The notes under the pieces were generated by a model, which did not search any database, had not been told where the DNA came from, and saw only the letters and a list, made by a program, of their open reading frames with translations. A program made the translations under genes and the position numbers. 64,000 nt of DNA, taken from NCBI GenBank assembly GCA_023101725.1, contig JALJCO010012619.1, positions 372,001 to 436,000 on the forward strand, in the 5' to 3' direction. The DNA is from Atherinomorus stipes (lineage: Eukaryota > Chordata > Actinopteri > Atheriniformes > Atherinidae). Position 1 is the first letter of the stretch. Every line of letters begins with the position of its first letter. This document shows positions 39,776-50,265 of this stretch, piece by piece.

Positions 39776-40005
39776 TCACTCTAGTGTTTTCCTCACGGGA
39801 GTCCTCTCCATTGGGAGGTACCCTTCCCTGACTGCAGTGCCATGGAGGCTGTCCTTGTCTGGGTGTGATTGGGGCCCAGCACCACAGCTATTATGGTGTG
39901 GACCCTGTCCGCCCAGACCTGGATGGTTTACGTGGTGATGGACTGTGTAGTCGTGGGTCGGGTGGCTTTTGATGAGCAGATCCCTAGAATATTGTTTCCT
40001 CACTT
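39776..40005. other. GC-richer patch of unknown nature in intron 2
   Basis: About 230 bases with higher GC than the intron, such as GGGGCCCAGCACCACAG and CCCAGACCTGGATGG. A 75-codon minus-strand open frame runs through it. The translation shows no motif I know. It may be a fragment of a repeat or old transposon. Neither ends nor splice signals were found. Confidence 0.35.
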
Positions 40006-40475
40006 GGTATCAAGCCATGTTTCCTTCAACTGTTACTTTGTTTGTTTTTTTTAGTACTCTTTTAATTAATGAGTTGAAAGGTCACACATTTACAGAAAAA
40101 GAAATTATAATTGCTGGCACCCCCCACCCCACTCACAGCATCCTCCCCCCACACCATGCTCCACCCCACTCCCACTTGACAGTGCATCAACTTATACATC
40201 CTGTATAACACTAATTTACAGGTCAGCATACATTGTGTTTCGTATAAGATGAGAGAAAAAAGAAGGAAACAGAAGAGCACTCATAGTGGGCTACTGTTGG
40301 TATCATGGATTTCAGTTATCTGGCAGAGATTTCAGTTTAGGATTTACTGTATAACTGAAGTCCAAAATACAAAATATTGGTCTCTAGACCCCTAAGTGTA
40401 TATTACATTTTTTCAAGGCTAAGATGGAGCAAGGACGCTCCTCCACTGGGATACTTTGGTTCTGTCAATTTCCAG

Positions 40476-41132
40476 TTAAAGGATAAGTTTCTTTTTTTTT
40501 TTTCAACCTGGACCTTATTTCTAGGAGTATATACGTGCATTTACTTACTGGTAAAGTTTCTGCATCACTTTGAGTCCTTCGGAAGATATAACTTGTTCTT
40601 CAGTGTACATCCAGTGATAATGGCAGAGACGGGGCAGCGACTATAAGACATTATCTGCAGTAAAATTCCTTGATTTTCACCAATACTTTAAGTAGAAGGA
40701 AAAAACAAACGAGTACTGTTGTCCTGTGAGTCCAGATTTAGCTTTCCATTAGTTATCAGGTAGTTCTAGATACGTTTCGGGGCTCAGCGTTCAAACCTTC
40801 CGTAGTTCAGCTGAGAAGAGCAGCTCGCTGCCCAGAAAACAACAAAATCACAATTTGCAAAACTCTGAACTCACGGGACAACAGCACTCATTCGTTCGTT
40901 CATTCTACTTAAAGCACTGATGAAATGAAGTTGTTTTGCTGCAGATAATGTCTTATATAGTTGCTGCCCCATCTCCGCCATTATTACTAGATGTACACTG
41001 AAGGGTGAATCAAGTTATATCCTCCGAAGGACTCAAAGTGATGCAGAAACTTTACTGGTAAGTAAATGCACGTATATACTCCTAGAAATAAGGTCCATGT
41101 AAAAAAAAAAAAAAAAGAAACTTATCCTTTAA
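40476..41132. mobile_element. Large fold-back element with TTAA edges (657 bases)
   Basis: The left end TTAAAGGATAAGTTTC is the exact reverse complement of the right end. The two arms mirror each other over more than 200 bases, including GAGTATATACGTGCATTTAC, GTAAAGTTTCTGCATCACTT, CGGAAGATATAAC and GACATTATCTGC, leaving a short non-palindromic centre. Outer TTAA edges suggest TTAA-specific insertion, as in piggyBac. A half copy lies at 10353. It sits in intron 2, so the pre-mRNA would carry a long hairpin. Confidence 0.8.
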
Positions 41133-41624
41133 GTAGAACCCTTCTGTGTGCTTAGAAAGTTGGAAAAGCTAAGATATTCTTTACTTTATTGCTACTTTGT
41201 TGGTCTGTTGGGATCATACAATCTAGGGTAGATTTTAGCAAGTCTACTCCTTCGTAGATGTATACGATGTATACGATGTGATACTTTACAATGAATAACA
41301 CCCAGTTTTGCACAAGATGCATTACTCTTGTGAGAGCGTCATTCCAAATGTGATCAGAGGTTGCACCCCGAGCTCTTCTTCCCAGCTTCCCTTGATTTTA
41401 TGGAGGGAAGTATGCTTGATGTTTATTATAAATAGACTAATTCTTGAAATGAGGCTTTTTTGAGGTAGGCAAGATCTGAAGTAGACCATCAATGTCAGAG
41501 TCTTGTCGCTTGGAGAAGTTTGGATCTACACTTTGAATAAAATGCCAGTCCTGAAGATACTTTGGTCTTTAAAGGGGCTGAATGGGGGGATGCTTATGTT
41601 TGTAATTTATTAGATTTTGATTGT

Positions 41625-41692
41625 TTTATACTATAATTTATATTGTTTTTGTGCTTGAAAAGTGCTATATAAATAAAGTTGAAGTTAAGATT
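41625..41692 (+). mobile_element. 3' tail of an L2/Rex-type LINE
   Basis: The string AAAAGTGCTATATAAATAAAGTTGA is typical of the 3' ends of fish L2/CR1-like LINEs. Upstream sequence shows no reverse-transcriptase coding, so only the tail was inserted or kept. Confidence 0.6.
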
Positions 41693-41929
41693 TTTTTTTT
41701 CAAAATAAAGAGCTCAATTCATCTATTTTTCAGGTGACAGGTGAGATTTATTTGTCTTTCTTCAACTGGCATTAGACAAACGGATTAAGATTTAGCATGT
41801 TTATCAGTTACTCTTTCCCTGAAAAGACAGCTGCTTACTTTTGCACATAAAAGGTGAAATGACTGAGAGTCAGCTAAAAGCCTATTGATCTTCCAATTAT
41901 GACATTCTTTTTATGCATTTTCTCTGTAG

Positions 41930-42507
41930 GTGCTGTTCTATCTGATTGGGCGGCGCTGGGATGAGCCTGACCCACCTCCTCCATCCCTCCTCCCATGTGT
42001 CAGAGCCTTGGCTGTTCGTGACATCAGTGAAGCAGCACCCTCGGCAGGCTGCCGTCTCATGGGACCATCTGGCATCTGCGTTGTCCGTCTGGAGATTCCC
42101 CCAGCTTGGTTTACACCACCACAAGTGAGAAAAAGACCTCCCGAAGTGGCTCTTCCTTCAGTGGATGTGTATTACTCAATTATACCAATGGAAGGGGCAG
42201 GTCAAGAATGCCCCTCTGTTGTTAATGAGCCATGGAAAGCTCAGAGTGCGAATGTCGGCCCCCTCGGAGGCCTGGGCTTGGGTCTCGGAGGACAGTGGAG
42301 TTCCTTGGAGGATGGAGGGCTTCAGGACATGTTAAAAGCTGGTTCAGTGGAAATGAGTGTGGGTCCAGTTTCTGCCAAAGGAGAAAGATTGCAATTGGAT
42401 GAGAATGTGGAGGTTTTGGTGCCACCCAGCCCGGTTCGACTTGGTAAAACGGTGGCATTTGGTGTCTACATGAAGACAGATTCAAACATGAAACAGTTTA
42501 CTCTGAG
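41930..42507 (+). CDS. tmem132: TMEM132-family protein, exon 3 (partial gene)
   Basis: This exon encodes 192 complete residues that continue the TMEM132 ectodomain from exon 2. Recognisable family blocks are VLFYLIGRRWDE (1-12), LPCVRALAVRD (21-31), GCRLMGPSGICVVRLEIP (40-57), AWFTPP (59-64), VDVYYSIIP (78-86) and, near the end, RLQLDENVEVLVPPSPVR and MKQFTLR. Cysteines at 23, 41 and 50 fall in the conserved pattern and probably pair. A Gly/Leu-rich stretch (109-121) is a lineage-specific-looking linker. The acceptor AG is at 41928-41929. The donor is CTGAG|GTGAGA, with GT at 42508-42509, so the exon ends two bases into an arginine codon (phase 2). The frame stops at 42509 if unspliced. In the known family, the next segment is the middle TMEM132 domain and then the transmembrane segment; neither is in the window. 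Paralogue as for exon 2: not resolved. Confidence 0.92.
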
Positions 42508-42684
42508 GTGAGAGCACAAATACTTTCATTTCATTGCTTTGGCTTATTTTGTTCTGGATTCTGCTGTCTCTGTGTCTCATTATGCATTTCAGTTTCTGTC
42601 TGGTTCTTTTTGCCATCGTCTCTACTTATTCCTCTCCTCCCCATTTGCGCTCTCTCTCTCTCTCATCTCTCAACTCTGTCGCCT

Positions 42685-42770
42685 CCTGAGGTTGATGGCT
42701 GTCACCTTTGTGTGCTCAGCCTCTTTCAGGAGCCAGCAATGCAAATAACAATTTCATGAATATTCACGAC
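42685..42770 (-). promoter_or_regulatory. 86-bp duplicated element, copy A (inverted relative to 58362)
   Basis: The reverse complement of this stretch aligns without gaps to 58362-58447, with about nine mismatches. Shared cores include TTATTTGCATTGCTGGCTCC and CACAAAGGTGACAGCCATCA. It contains the octamer ATGCAAAT (42739-42746), the classical POU/Oct-type site, and the palindrome TGAATATTCA (42757-42766). It begins 177 bases past the exon 3 donor. No terminal repeats or target duplication are seen. It may be a conserved non-coding element that was duplicated, or a low-copy repeat; regulatory type is a guess. Confidence 0.6.
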
Positions 42771-43973
42771 TGATCCAATACAAAAGAAAACAGAAAATGA
42801 AAACTAGGAGAGGGAAAGGGTGACTAGGACAAACTAAACACCGGGGAGCCTGAAAAATGGAAGCAGAGGTATGAAATAAGAGGATCTAGGTTACATTGAT
42901 TGAAGGGGCGGTACACTTAATGGGTCTCGGGCGTGCTTTAAAAGGACATGGTACATGATTTTTGATAGATGCAGGATGTTTTTATGGACTATACACTGGA
43001 AAACTTTTTCCTTTTTTTTCCCTGAGAAACAGTAAGTCCACCAACACTGATCTAAAGTAAGCTTGCATATCTTTTTCCATTTCTTCCTCATCATTTCACA
43101 GACTTCAGGGGTTTTAGGTTGACAAATGACAGATGTGCAAATTCATCTTACTATTCAGCAAACTTCCCAGAACACAATACCATACTGGAGATGGCATAGC
43201 TGTAACAATTTACTCCTATGAGGGTAGATCTAATAAAAACATTTTAGAGTATATTCTATACAGTTTTTGTTCACTATTTTAAGCTCACATGGAATAAAAA
43301 TATAAAGCAAACGTAACTTGGCTTAATTTAGTTTTATTTTCCTGTACATAATATCACAGTTTTTGCTTGATTTAGTTTTAATCTGCTTTAGTTGATGTGT
43401 GTATTTTAATGACAGTAAGCCATATAACACAGTAAAGGGACCTGTAGTTTCTCTTATGTCTTATCGTGTTCATTAATGAGAAAGTGAAAATAAATACCAA
43501 GCTAGAAGAGTTTGGGAAAGCTCAGTAGAACTTGTAATGATATTAACAAATGAGGAATAACTAATGAAAAAGGATGTTGGCAGTAGTGAGAATTATTTGG
43601 CCATTACAGTAAAGTATCTTGGTTAAAACAATGTCATTACCTGTTAGGGTTTTACATGAAAGAAATAACATCAACATGAGTAAATGTTGTGTGGACTATT
43701 AATTTGATTATCGCTTTATTAAGCAGGTCTGATAACAAGCAGGCAACTTTAACATAACAAGAACACACTGTCACATTACTGAAATTAAGTCATGATGACA
43801 TCAACACACACTGGTTACAGTTATCTGAGTAACAACCTGTTCACATTGTTTATCAAAGAAACATAAACCTTTGTTTCTTTGTTTCTCTTTTGTTTCTCTA
43901 AAGGACACAATCAGTGTGTTTTTATAAGCATAATTTTTAGCAATTTTCTAATATAATGTAAGAATTTCCTTAA
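42771..43973. other. Non-coding stretch, nothing recognised
   Basis: AT-rich intronic sequence with no coding region or repeat ends recognised. Confidence 0.4.
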
Positions 43974-44070
43974 TAATAATAATAATAACATACTTTATTG
44001 ATCCCAATTAGGGTGCTAATTAGGAAATGCGTTCACTGCATTTAACCCATCTTAGGTTGAACCTGAGAGC
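43974..44070 (-). mobile_element. 3' tail of a LINE, reverse orientation
   Basis: It reads (ATA)n, then ACATACTTTATTGATCCC, then GCGTTCACTGCATTTAACCC. Reverse-complemented, this is the familiar fish LINE 3' end 'GGGATCAATAAAGTATGT' followed by a short A/T-rich repeat. No coding part remains. Confidence 0.6.
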
Positions 44071-44551
44071 AGCATGAAATTAAAAGAAGAAATTAATTAT
44101 AAAAAATTCTAAATGTGGAAAACAGGACATCACATCATTCTTGTTTTTAAATGAACTTGTTAAGCACTTTGATCAACCCTTTTTTTTTTTTTTTTTTTTT
44201 AACACACACACTAGTTAGGACCATGTTGCTTTGTTAAATGCCATGTTGATTTCCCTAATATTCTCAATTTAAGGCGTGCGTGAGTTTTAAACTTAAGCCA
44301 TGTTAATAAATTCCTGCAGGCACACAAAACTATGAAGTGTTTATGTTGTATAATCATTGACTGCACTAGCAGTGCAGTTTCAGCAGATGTTTGATCGTGA
44401 AAGACCCATCCTGAACTTCCTTTGTCCCATATAATGAGTTTAAGAAGAAATTTAACCTTTTAATGCAAAGTGTCCACCTTTTTAAAGGCTGTTTTCTCGT
44501 ATAGTTATGGGGGAGGATGATATATTTGCAAATTAGCCACTTCAGTAAATG

Positions 44552-44590
44552 TTTGGTGAGTGGCAGTTCAGTAAACTGCCACTCACCAAA
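44552..44590. repeat. Perfect 17-bp hairpin
   Basis: The stem TTTGGTGAGTGGCAGTT / AACTGCCACTCACCAAA is exact, with a five-base CAGTA loop. The stem is too short for a typical microRNA precursor and no T-run terminator follows. It could be a short MITE remnant or a local inverted duplication. Confidence 0.7.
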
Positions 44591-47500
44591 GAATAAATAA
44601 ATGTTTTGTATAATTCATTATATTTACATACAGTACACCGTTATTACCAAGTTTGCCAGCAATGGACATGAAAAGAAAATGTTACAGCTATCTTTAAAGA
44701 ACAGAAAATGAATATGGAATATATTTTCAACATTTTTAATAGAGCAAACAAATTTAATAAGAAATTGATAAGAAGTAAAATTAGATTAAAAGGAAAAAAG
44801 TACTTGACATGTCTGTAGATGTAGAATATTGTATTTTAGGGTACAGACGTTTACAAATCCTGATACCCTGATCAGCAACTACAAGTTTAGTTTGCTGATG
44901 GTGTGTTTCTTATCTATAACTGACTTTGAGGATATTCTAAAAATCAGGTGTTACTCCTTACACATAAGTGAGTATTTGAAAAATAAGTTTCTTTTTTGTA
45001 TATTATGATCAAAATGCTTTATTTCTTCCCATTTCCTGAAGTTTAGCATGATTTTGTCCTGCCAGGGTTAACTTTATTTTTTATATGTGCTCTAGAAATA
45101 CATTTCTTATTAAAGAATACGCATTTGATAATTTGATTTGACTGGAATCACAGTTGAAATATACTCACATAATCTGCAGATCTTTAACCTCAAGAAATAC
45201 ACAAGCCAAATCAGTTTCAAAATCACACAAGTGCCCAAACGACATCCCCGTATAGTTAGAATCATGGCAAGGAGAAAGGGTTTATTAAAAGGTAGGAGGA
45301 GCTGAGACTTCATAACTATTGTGTAGTTTGTCACACTTCAACAACTACCGCAGAGCTGACAGATGAGGCCAATGAAGCATTAATTGTATGATTGAAAGTA
45401 TTCAAAGTAATCAGAAGAAGCCGGGGCACAGAATAGTGCCTGTAAGCATTAATGGTTGGCATAATTTGCATAAGAAGCGTAACAAAAGCGGTCCATAAAG
45501 TTATGAATCATAGAGCTTTGATCAAACACTTAACGGTTATTAACTTCTATCACTATCCCAGCACTTTATACCCCCACATAAATGAGTTTTTTCTCCAACC
45601 CACTCTCTTAGACAGTGTGGACAGACCTCTCGACTATGTGATGAGATCGCCCACCTAGATGAACCACTAATTCATAAACCCTCAAAAGCATCATTTCCTG
45701 TTAAAAATTACTTTTATTGTATGACATGACATCTTCTAGCTCTAAGTTCTTTCTTATGAAATGAGTGGACCTCATTCTCCATGTCCTCACTCACTCTTGA
45801 CCAAGAAATCCTTCCTCTCTGATTGCCTCCATGTCTCACTTCATGCACCAGGAGCGAGAAGAAAAGACGTCCAACAGGGCTTAGAGTGAGAAAATGCCCA
45901 AGTTCTCACAGTGGCTCGACTTAGAAAGTGCTGCACCTCTGCATATGGCACAGATTGCTAGTTACACAATGGCACCAAAGTTCCTTATTTGACACTTCTG
46001 GCTTCACTGACCTTATTTCTTATTTCTATGAGCATAATTTTAATCCTCTACTGTAATGTGATAACAGCATCCTCGCACTTAATTGATTTTGTGCTGCAGT
46101 GATTGGGAAACACTTGTCAGAGAGATGATCTTAAGCAAAAAGGAGTTAAAAACAATTATGACAATAACAAGCTCACAGCATTGTCTTTATAAAGCATCTT
46201 TATTATCTTGACTAACCTTTATAAAAGCACAGTCTTTACAAATTGGTAAGAAAATTTAACTTAAAGAGCTATAGACCCTTTCACAGTGACGTCGCCGCTG
46301 TAGCTGGAGGCAAAGAACAGAGGAAGTGTGCAGCAAAGATTGTAGAAACGACCTTTCTCAAGCGTTATTACGACGTCGGAGTAGGAGGAAAAATGTTTGT
46401 GGCATTGAATTAAAGTTTTTTTCAGGATACCAGCAAGACAACTACTGTATGGTTCAATGCCATGAAATGAAGAAAGACAATCGTCAATGATGCTCGTGTT
46501 TGCAGTTTAAATAGTCCTGCTGAAAGACTGCAACAAGGCCCTAGTCTGCAATATAAAACAGAAAACGTCAAATATTTTATGTTTTCCCTAAAAGCAATAC
46601 AACAAATCATCATATCAACACATCAGAACGAGTGTAACAGCTGCTGCATTGCAAGCATGCCCAGCCATGCAGGTGCAGGTTGCTGTTAAAATGGTAATGT
46701 TTTGCCCAATTGACGATTATCCAGATCTCATTCGTGTCATTCTTCCTGCTTTGACCTGGCTCTGCAAAACTTCTGACACAAAGTACCAAACGTAGATTGA
46801 TTTGTATCATTAGAATGTGCTATGACCATTTCTGACATAGTTGTGAGCATCCAGCTATCATTATGCTCTGAGCTTCCCTTTGCTGGACACACCTGGTGTC
46901 TGGATTAGATGTCTAGCCACTCCACCATCTGCAGCGCAGAAGATCTTCATCCTCTGGTGTCTGGATCAGCCAGCCTGCTTCCATCTGCGAGTGTTAATTT
47001 ACTAAAACAGCTGTAATGGTTCTGTGGAGTGAGTGTCAGTATATTCTTACAGTTCTGAGACTGAAACACTTTGTTTGAAAACTTTCCATTTACGAAAAAA
47101 AGCCACCAAAACCTGCTAGCTGCCGCTGGTTAACATAGCATCTAGGCTCCTTTTGCTTCCAGACTAAGCCCCGCCTACCAAAAAACATCACCGTTTTTGT
47201 AAACTTTGTAACTGTCTCTATAAAAAAGGACTTATCTTGGGGAGCAACATTTCTTTCAGAATGCTGGAGGAACATTATGCTGCACCTTGACCTACTGCCT
47301 GTTAACGAAAATTCTGTGCACTCTTTGACCTTTGTATGCTTCTTCCCTATAAAAAACAAACAAGCAAACAAAAAAAAAAAACACTGCACATGCTTTACAT
47401 ATAGGGGGAGTTTCTAGCCAGGTCCTACATGCATACGCATTCACATGCATAAGATCTAGCATGCATACCAACATGAATGATGAGACATTCTCTTTGGTTC

Positions 47501-48481
47501 CCCTACAGAAACGTCTCTGTCTTCACTGTGCTGCCTACGTACTTGTGTAAAGTATTACTACAGAAAGCTGCTGCAAAGGAGGAAAAAGATAATCCCTTTT
47601 TTCACCATCATCACTTCTTTTTTCTACTTTTGTGCAACTTGCTGTGTTCCAGTGCGTTTGGTTTATTTTCTGTATTTACCTTCCTGATGTGTCTGTATTT
47701 TGAGTTCAGGCCGGTATAAAAATCTCCAAACATATATTCATCCTTTTTTGCCTGAATTAAGTGTGTTTAGCTGTGTGTATGTGTGTGTCCTACCTGCATT
47801 TCCTGCCCTCTGCCCGGGCATACACTCTGATGGATAATCTCCCATGTTAGAAGCACAGTCAGACATGTAATAAGGCTTAAGTGGATCTCATTCGTGCGCG
47901 TGAGTGCACGCATCTGTATATTTTTGTGTGTGACACATAATAAGCCTTAAGTGTGCTCCATTACACTGAGGTGATGTGATTATGATAAACTGCTGAGGAG
48001 ATGGGGGGACACGGACTGAGGGCGAGGGAGAGAGACGGAGAAGGCTGAAAGGAAAGAGAAGGAATGAATGAGGAAAATTCTTTTAAAAGCCAAGGACTTC
48101 ACAGTGGAGACTGATAAATAAGCAAAGAGAGAAGCTTCTTTTACTTCTGTTGTTTCCTCACAGCCTTTGCTGAAGAAAGGCAAACACGAGATCTTACAAG
48201 AGATGACATGCAGCAGCACACATTTGCTCAATTGGATCAGGTTGTGTTCTGTATCAGCTGTCACTGAGCTTGTAGTTTCACATAACCCTACATGGCTCGG
48301 TCACTGTGAGACCACTTGTCAGCAGACATCTAAAACTGTGCTTGTATATTGGAGACTGGTGAAGATAGACGGGGATTTAGTTACCATGTCAGGTTTTCAG
48401 CTGACTGACTTACATTTTCATATAAAATGTGGTTTCTTTATTTCCAACCACTTTTTAGTTCATCATTGAGGCGATCAGATT
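44591..48481. other. Non-coding stretch with a local 70-bp direct repeat
   Basis: No exon was recognised. At 47868 and again at 47938 the sequence TAATAAG(G/C)CTTAAGTG, plus a following CTC(C)ATT, recurs, giving two diverged units of 70 bases. The phrase CTGGTGTCTGGAT is repeated at about 46893 and 46957. Otherwise unremarkable. Confidence 0.45.
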
Positions 48482-48560
48482 TGGTGGTTCTCAACCTTGG
48501 GTCTGGGACCCCCCAAGAGGGTCCCCAAAGAGCACAGGGGGGTCCCTAAAGCTCTGACTG
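48482..48560. mobile_element. Fragment of a hAT-type repeat
   Basis: GTGGTTCTCAACCTTGGGTC followed by GGGACCCCCCAAGAGGGTCC is the type of terminal sequence found in vertebrate hAT non-autonomous elements. No matching right end was found. Confidence 0.45.
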
Positions 48561-48672
48561 TTTAGAGCCAGTGTGATTGAAATTAAGGTCATGTCCACAC
48601 ACGAGTTGAGGTGTATCAGCTTAAGTTTCTTTTTTTTTTTTGTGTGTTTTAGTTTTGTCTGGTTATCGTGTG

Positions 48673-49722
48673 TGTCCAACGTGGGTCCTTAAGGGGGCCG
48701 CTGTCCTGCAGGTTTTCTATTCCTCCCTGCACCAACACAGCTGACTCAAATTAAATTAATCTAATAACCTGTTAAACTCTGCATTTAAAGGAATAGTTCA
48801 CCCTTTAGAATGATTTAACTTCATTTTCCACTTACCCTGATGGTGAGCAAGACTCTGGACCACTTATTTAATATGTCAAATGTAGCTGGAGTTCAGGGCG
48901 CCTTCTCCCCCCCCCCCCAATGGAATTTGCCAGGGTCCGAGCCAAAAATGTCCATAAAAGTCCACAAAAAATTGTCAATATTCCTCCATACTGCTCGTCC
49001 CATGTAGTCCAAGTGCCCTGAGTGGGTAGGGTCCAGAATTTACTTGAAACTACGCCATTTAGCATATTTTTAGAGTCTAAACAATACTACATCGCATGCC
49101 CAGCAAGCACGCCGATGCGCATTCACGAAACTACGGAAGCCACGGCAGACAAGATCGCACGTTCTCTTTTTCTTTCTTTCTTTCTTTTAGATCAATATCC
49201 AACCCCTCCTGTGTTTGTCCCGGTTTGTCTAGAGCTCTCGCGCTCTCACCATAATGTTAACAGTGAATTTCTTCCTCTACGCTTGCATTATCGGCAGAGT
49301 AGGCTCTGAACGCTGAGGCTTCCGTAGTTTCGTGACCGCGCATGTGTGCGCTTCATGGACGTAAACAATTCTCCCTTTTAGACTCTAAGAATATAGTAAA
49401 TGGTGTAGTTTTAAGTAAATTCTGGACGCTACCCACTCAGGACACTTGGACTACATGGGACGAGCAGTATGGAGGAATATTGACAATTTTTTGTGGACTT
49501 TTATGGACCTTTTTGGCTCAGACCCTGGCGAACTCCATTGGGGGGGAACGAGAAGTCGCCCTGAACTCCAGCTACATTTGACATATTAAAAAAGTGGTCC
49601 AGAGTCTTGCTCACCATCAGGGTAAGTGGAAAATAAAGTTAAATCATTCTGAGGGTGAACTATTCCTTTAAGTCTGCATGGAAAACCTGCAGGATTGTGG
49701 CCCACGAGGTTTGGAGACACTC
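48673..49722. mobile_element. Copy of the 'CTCAAGGAC' hAT-like family, split by a TTAA element
   Basis: The left half (48673-48784) has GGGGGCCGCTGTCCTGCAGG and CACCAACACAGCTGACTCAA. The right half (49672-49722) has the reversed AAAACCTGCAGGATTGTGG and GGCCCACGAGGTTTGGAG. The two halves are separated exactly by the TTAA-bounded element at 48785-49671. The hAT-like copy must therefore be the older insertion. Confidence 0.65.
48785..49671. mobile_element. Large fold-back element with TTAA edges (887 bases)
   Basis: The left end TTAAAGGAATAGTTCACCC is matched by the reversed right end. The arms mirror each other over some 350 bases, including CACTTACCCTGATGGTGAGC, AGACTCTGGACCACTT, TGTCAAATGTAGCTGGAGTT and GAGGAATATTGACAATTTT. 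The centre (about 49080-49340) is a looser palindrome, with ACTACGGAAGCC and GGCTTCCGTAGT. 'AAAGGAATAGTTCAC' ends are frequent in fish genomes. It is non-coding: the open frames within it occur as mirrored pairs. Confidence 0.8.
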
Positions 49723-50078
49723 CAGGTTGCATCATGGTTTTATCAAAGCACAGGAAATGAATCGGCTAGAATGCATCATTTGTGGCCAGAACTTAGTAAA
49801 TGAGAGAATAAAACCAAGCATGGCTTCGGCAAAGAGAGGAGGGGGAGGGGGGGCGACAAGTGGGCAGAAGCGTTTTCTGACTGACCCAGTCATTCTCTGA
49901 ATCTGGCAGCACTGACTTTAGCTTAGCTTAGCATAGTTGCTGTAACCTGGCGGATCCAACTACCACCACTTGGCGAAAGTGAACTAATTAACTCAAGATT
50001 TTTTCCAATTTCATTTCGTGACCCGCACATTCTGATCAAGTACAAACAAGAAGACGATTTCACATCAAAGAAATGACT

Positions 50079-50265
50079 AGGCGGCATTCAATAGTGGAAC
50101 TATATGCCACAGAAGTACAGGCAGCACACATGTGTAGCATCCCCAACTTCCGTAAACGGGGTTGCCACCGGATGCTGCACATGCGTTCTGCCTTTGCTAT
50201 GTGCGGTGCTACGCCTGTGATTTGCCTGTACTTCCGCATCATAGTTCCTCTATTGAATGCCGCCT
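50079..50265. mobile_element. Palindromic MITE, ~187 bases
   Basis: AGGCGGCATTCAATAG at the left is matched by reversed CTATTGAATGCCGCCT at the right. Further inverted matches are GGAACTAT, GAAGTACAGGC and GCAGCACA/TGTGC-type blocks. Almost the whole element can fold into one hairpin. It is non-coding, with mirror-image open frames on the two strands. Confidence 0.7.

Larger units (their letters stand above)
38763..41929 (+). other. tmem132: TMEM132 intron 2 (GT-AG, 3,167 bases)
   Basis: It is bounded by GTAAAA at the 5' side and TTTTCTCTGTAG at the 3' side; the split leaves the reading frame intact (phase 0). It holds a SINE-like repeat, a palindromic repeat, a GC-richer patch, a 657-base fold-back element and a LINE tail, listed separately. 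No further exon was recognised. Confidence 0.85.
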
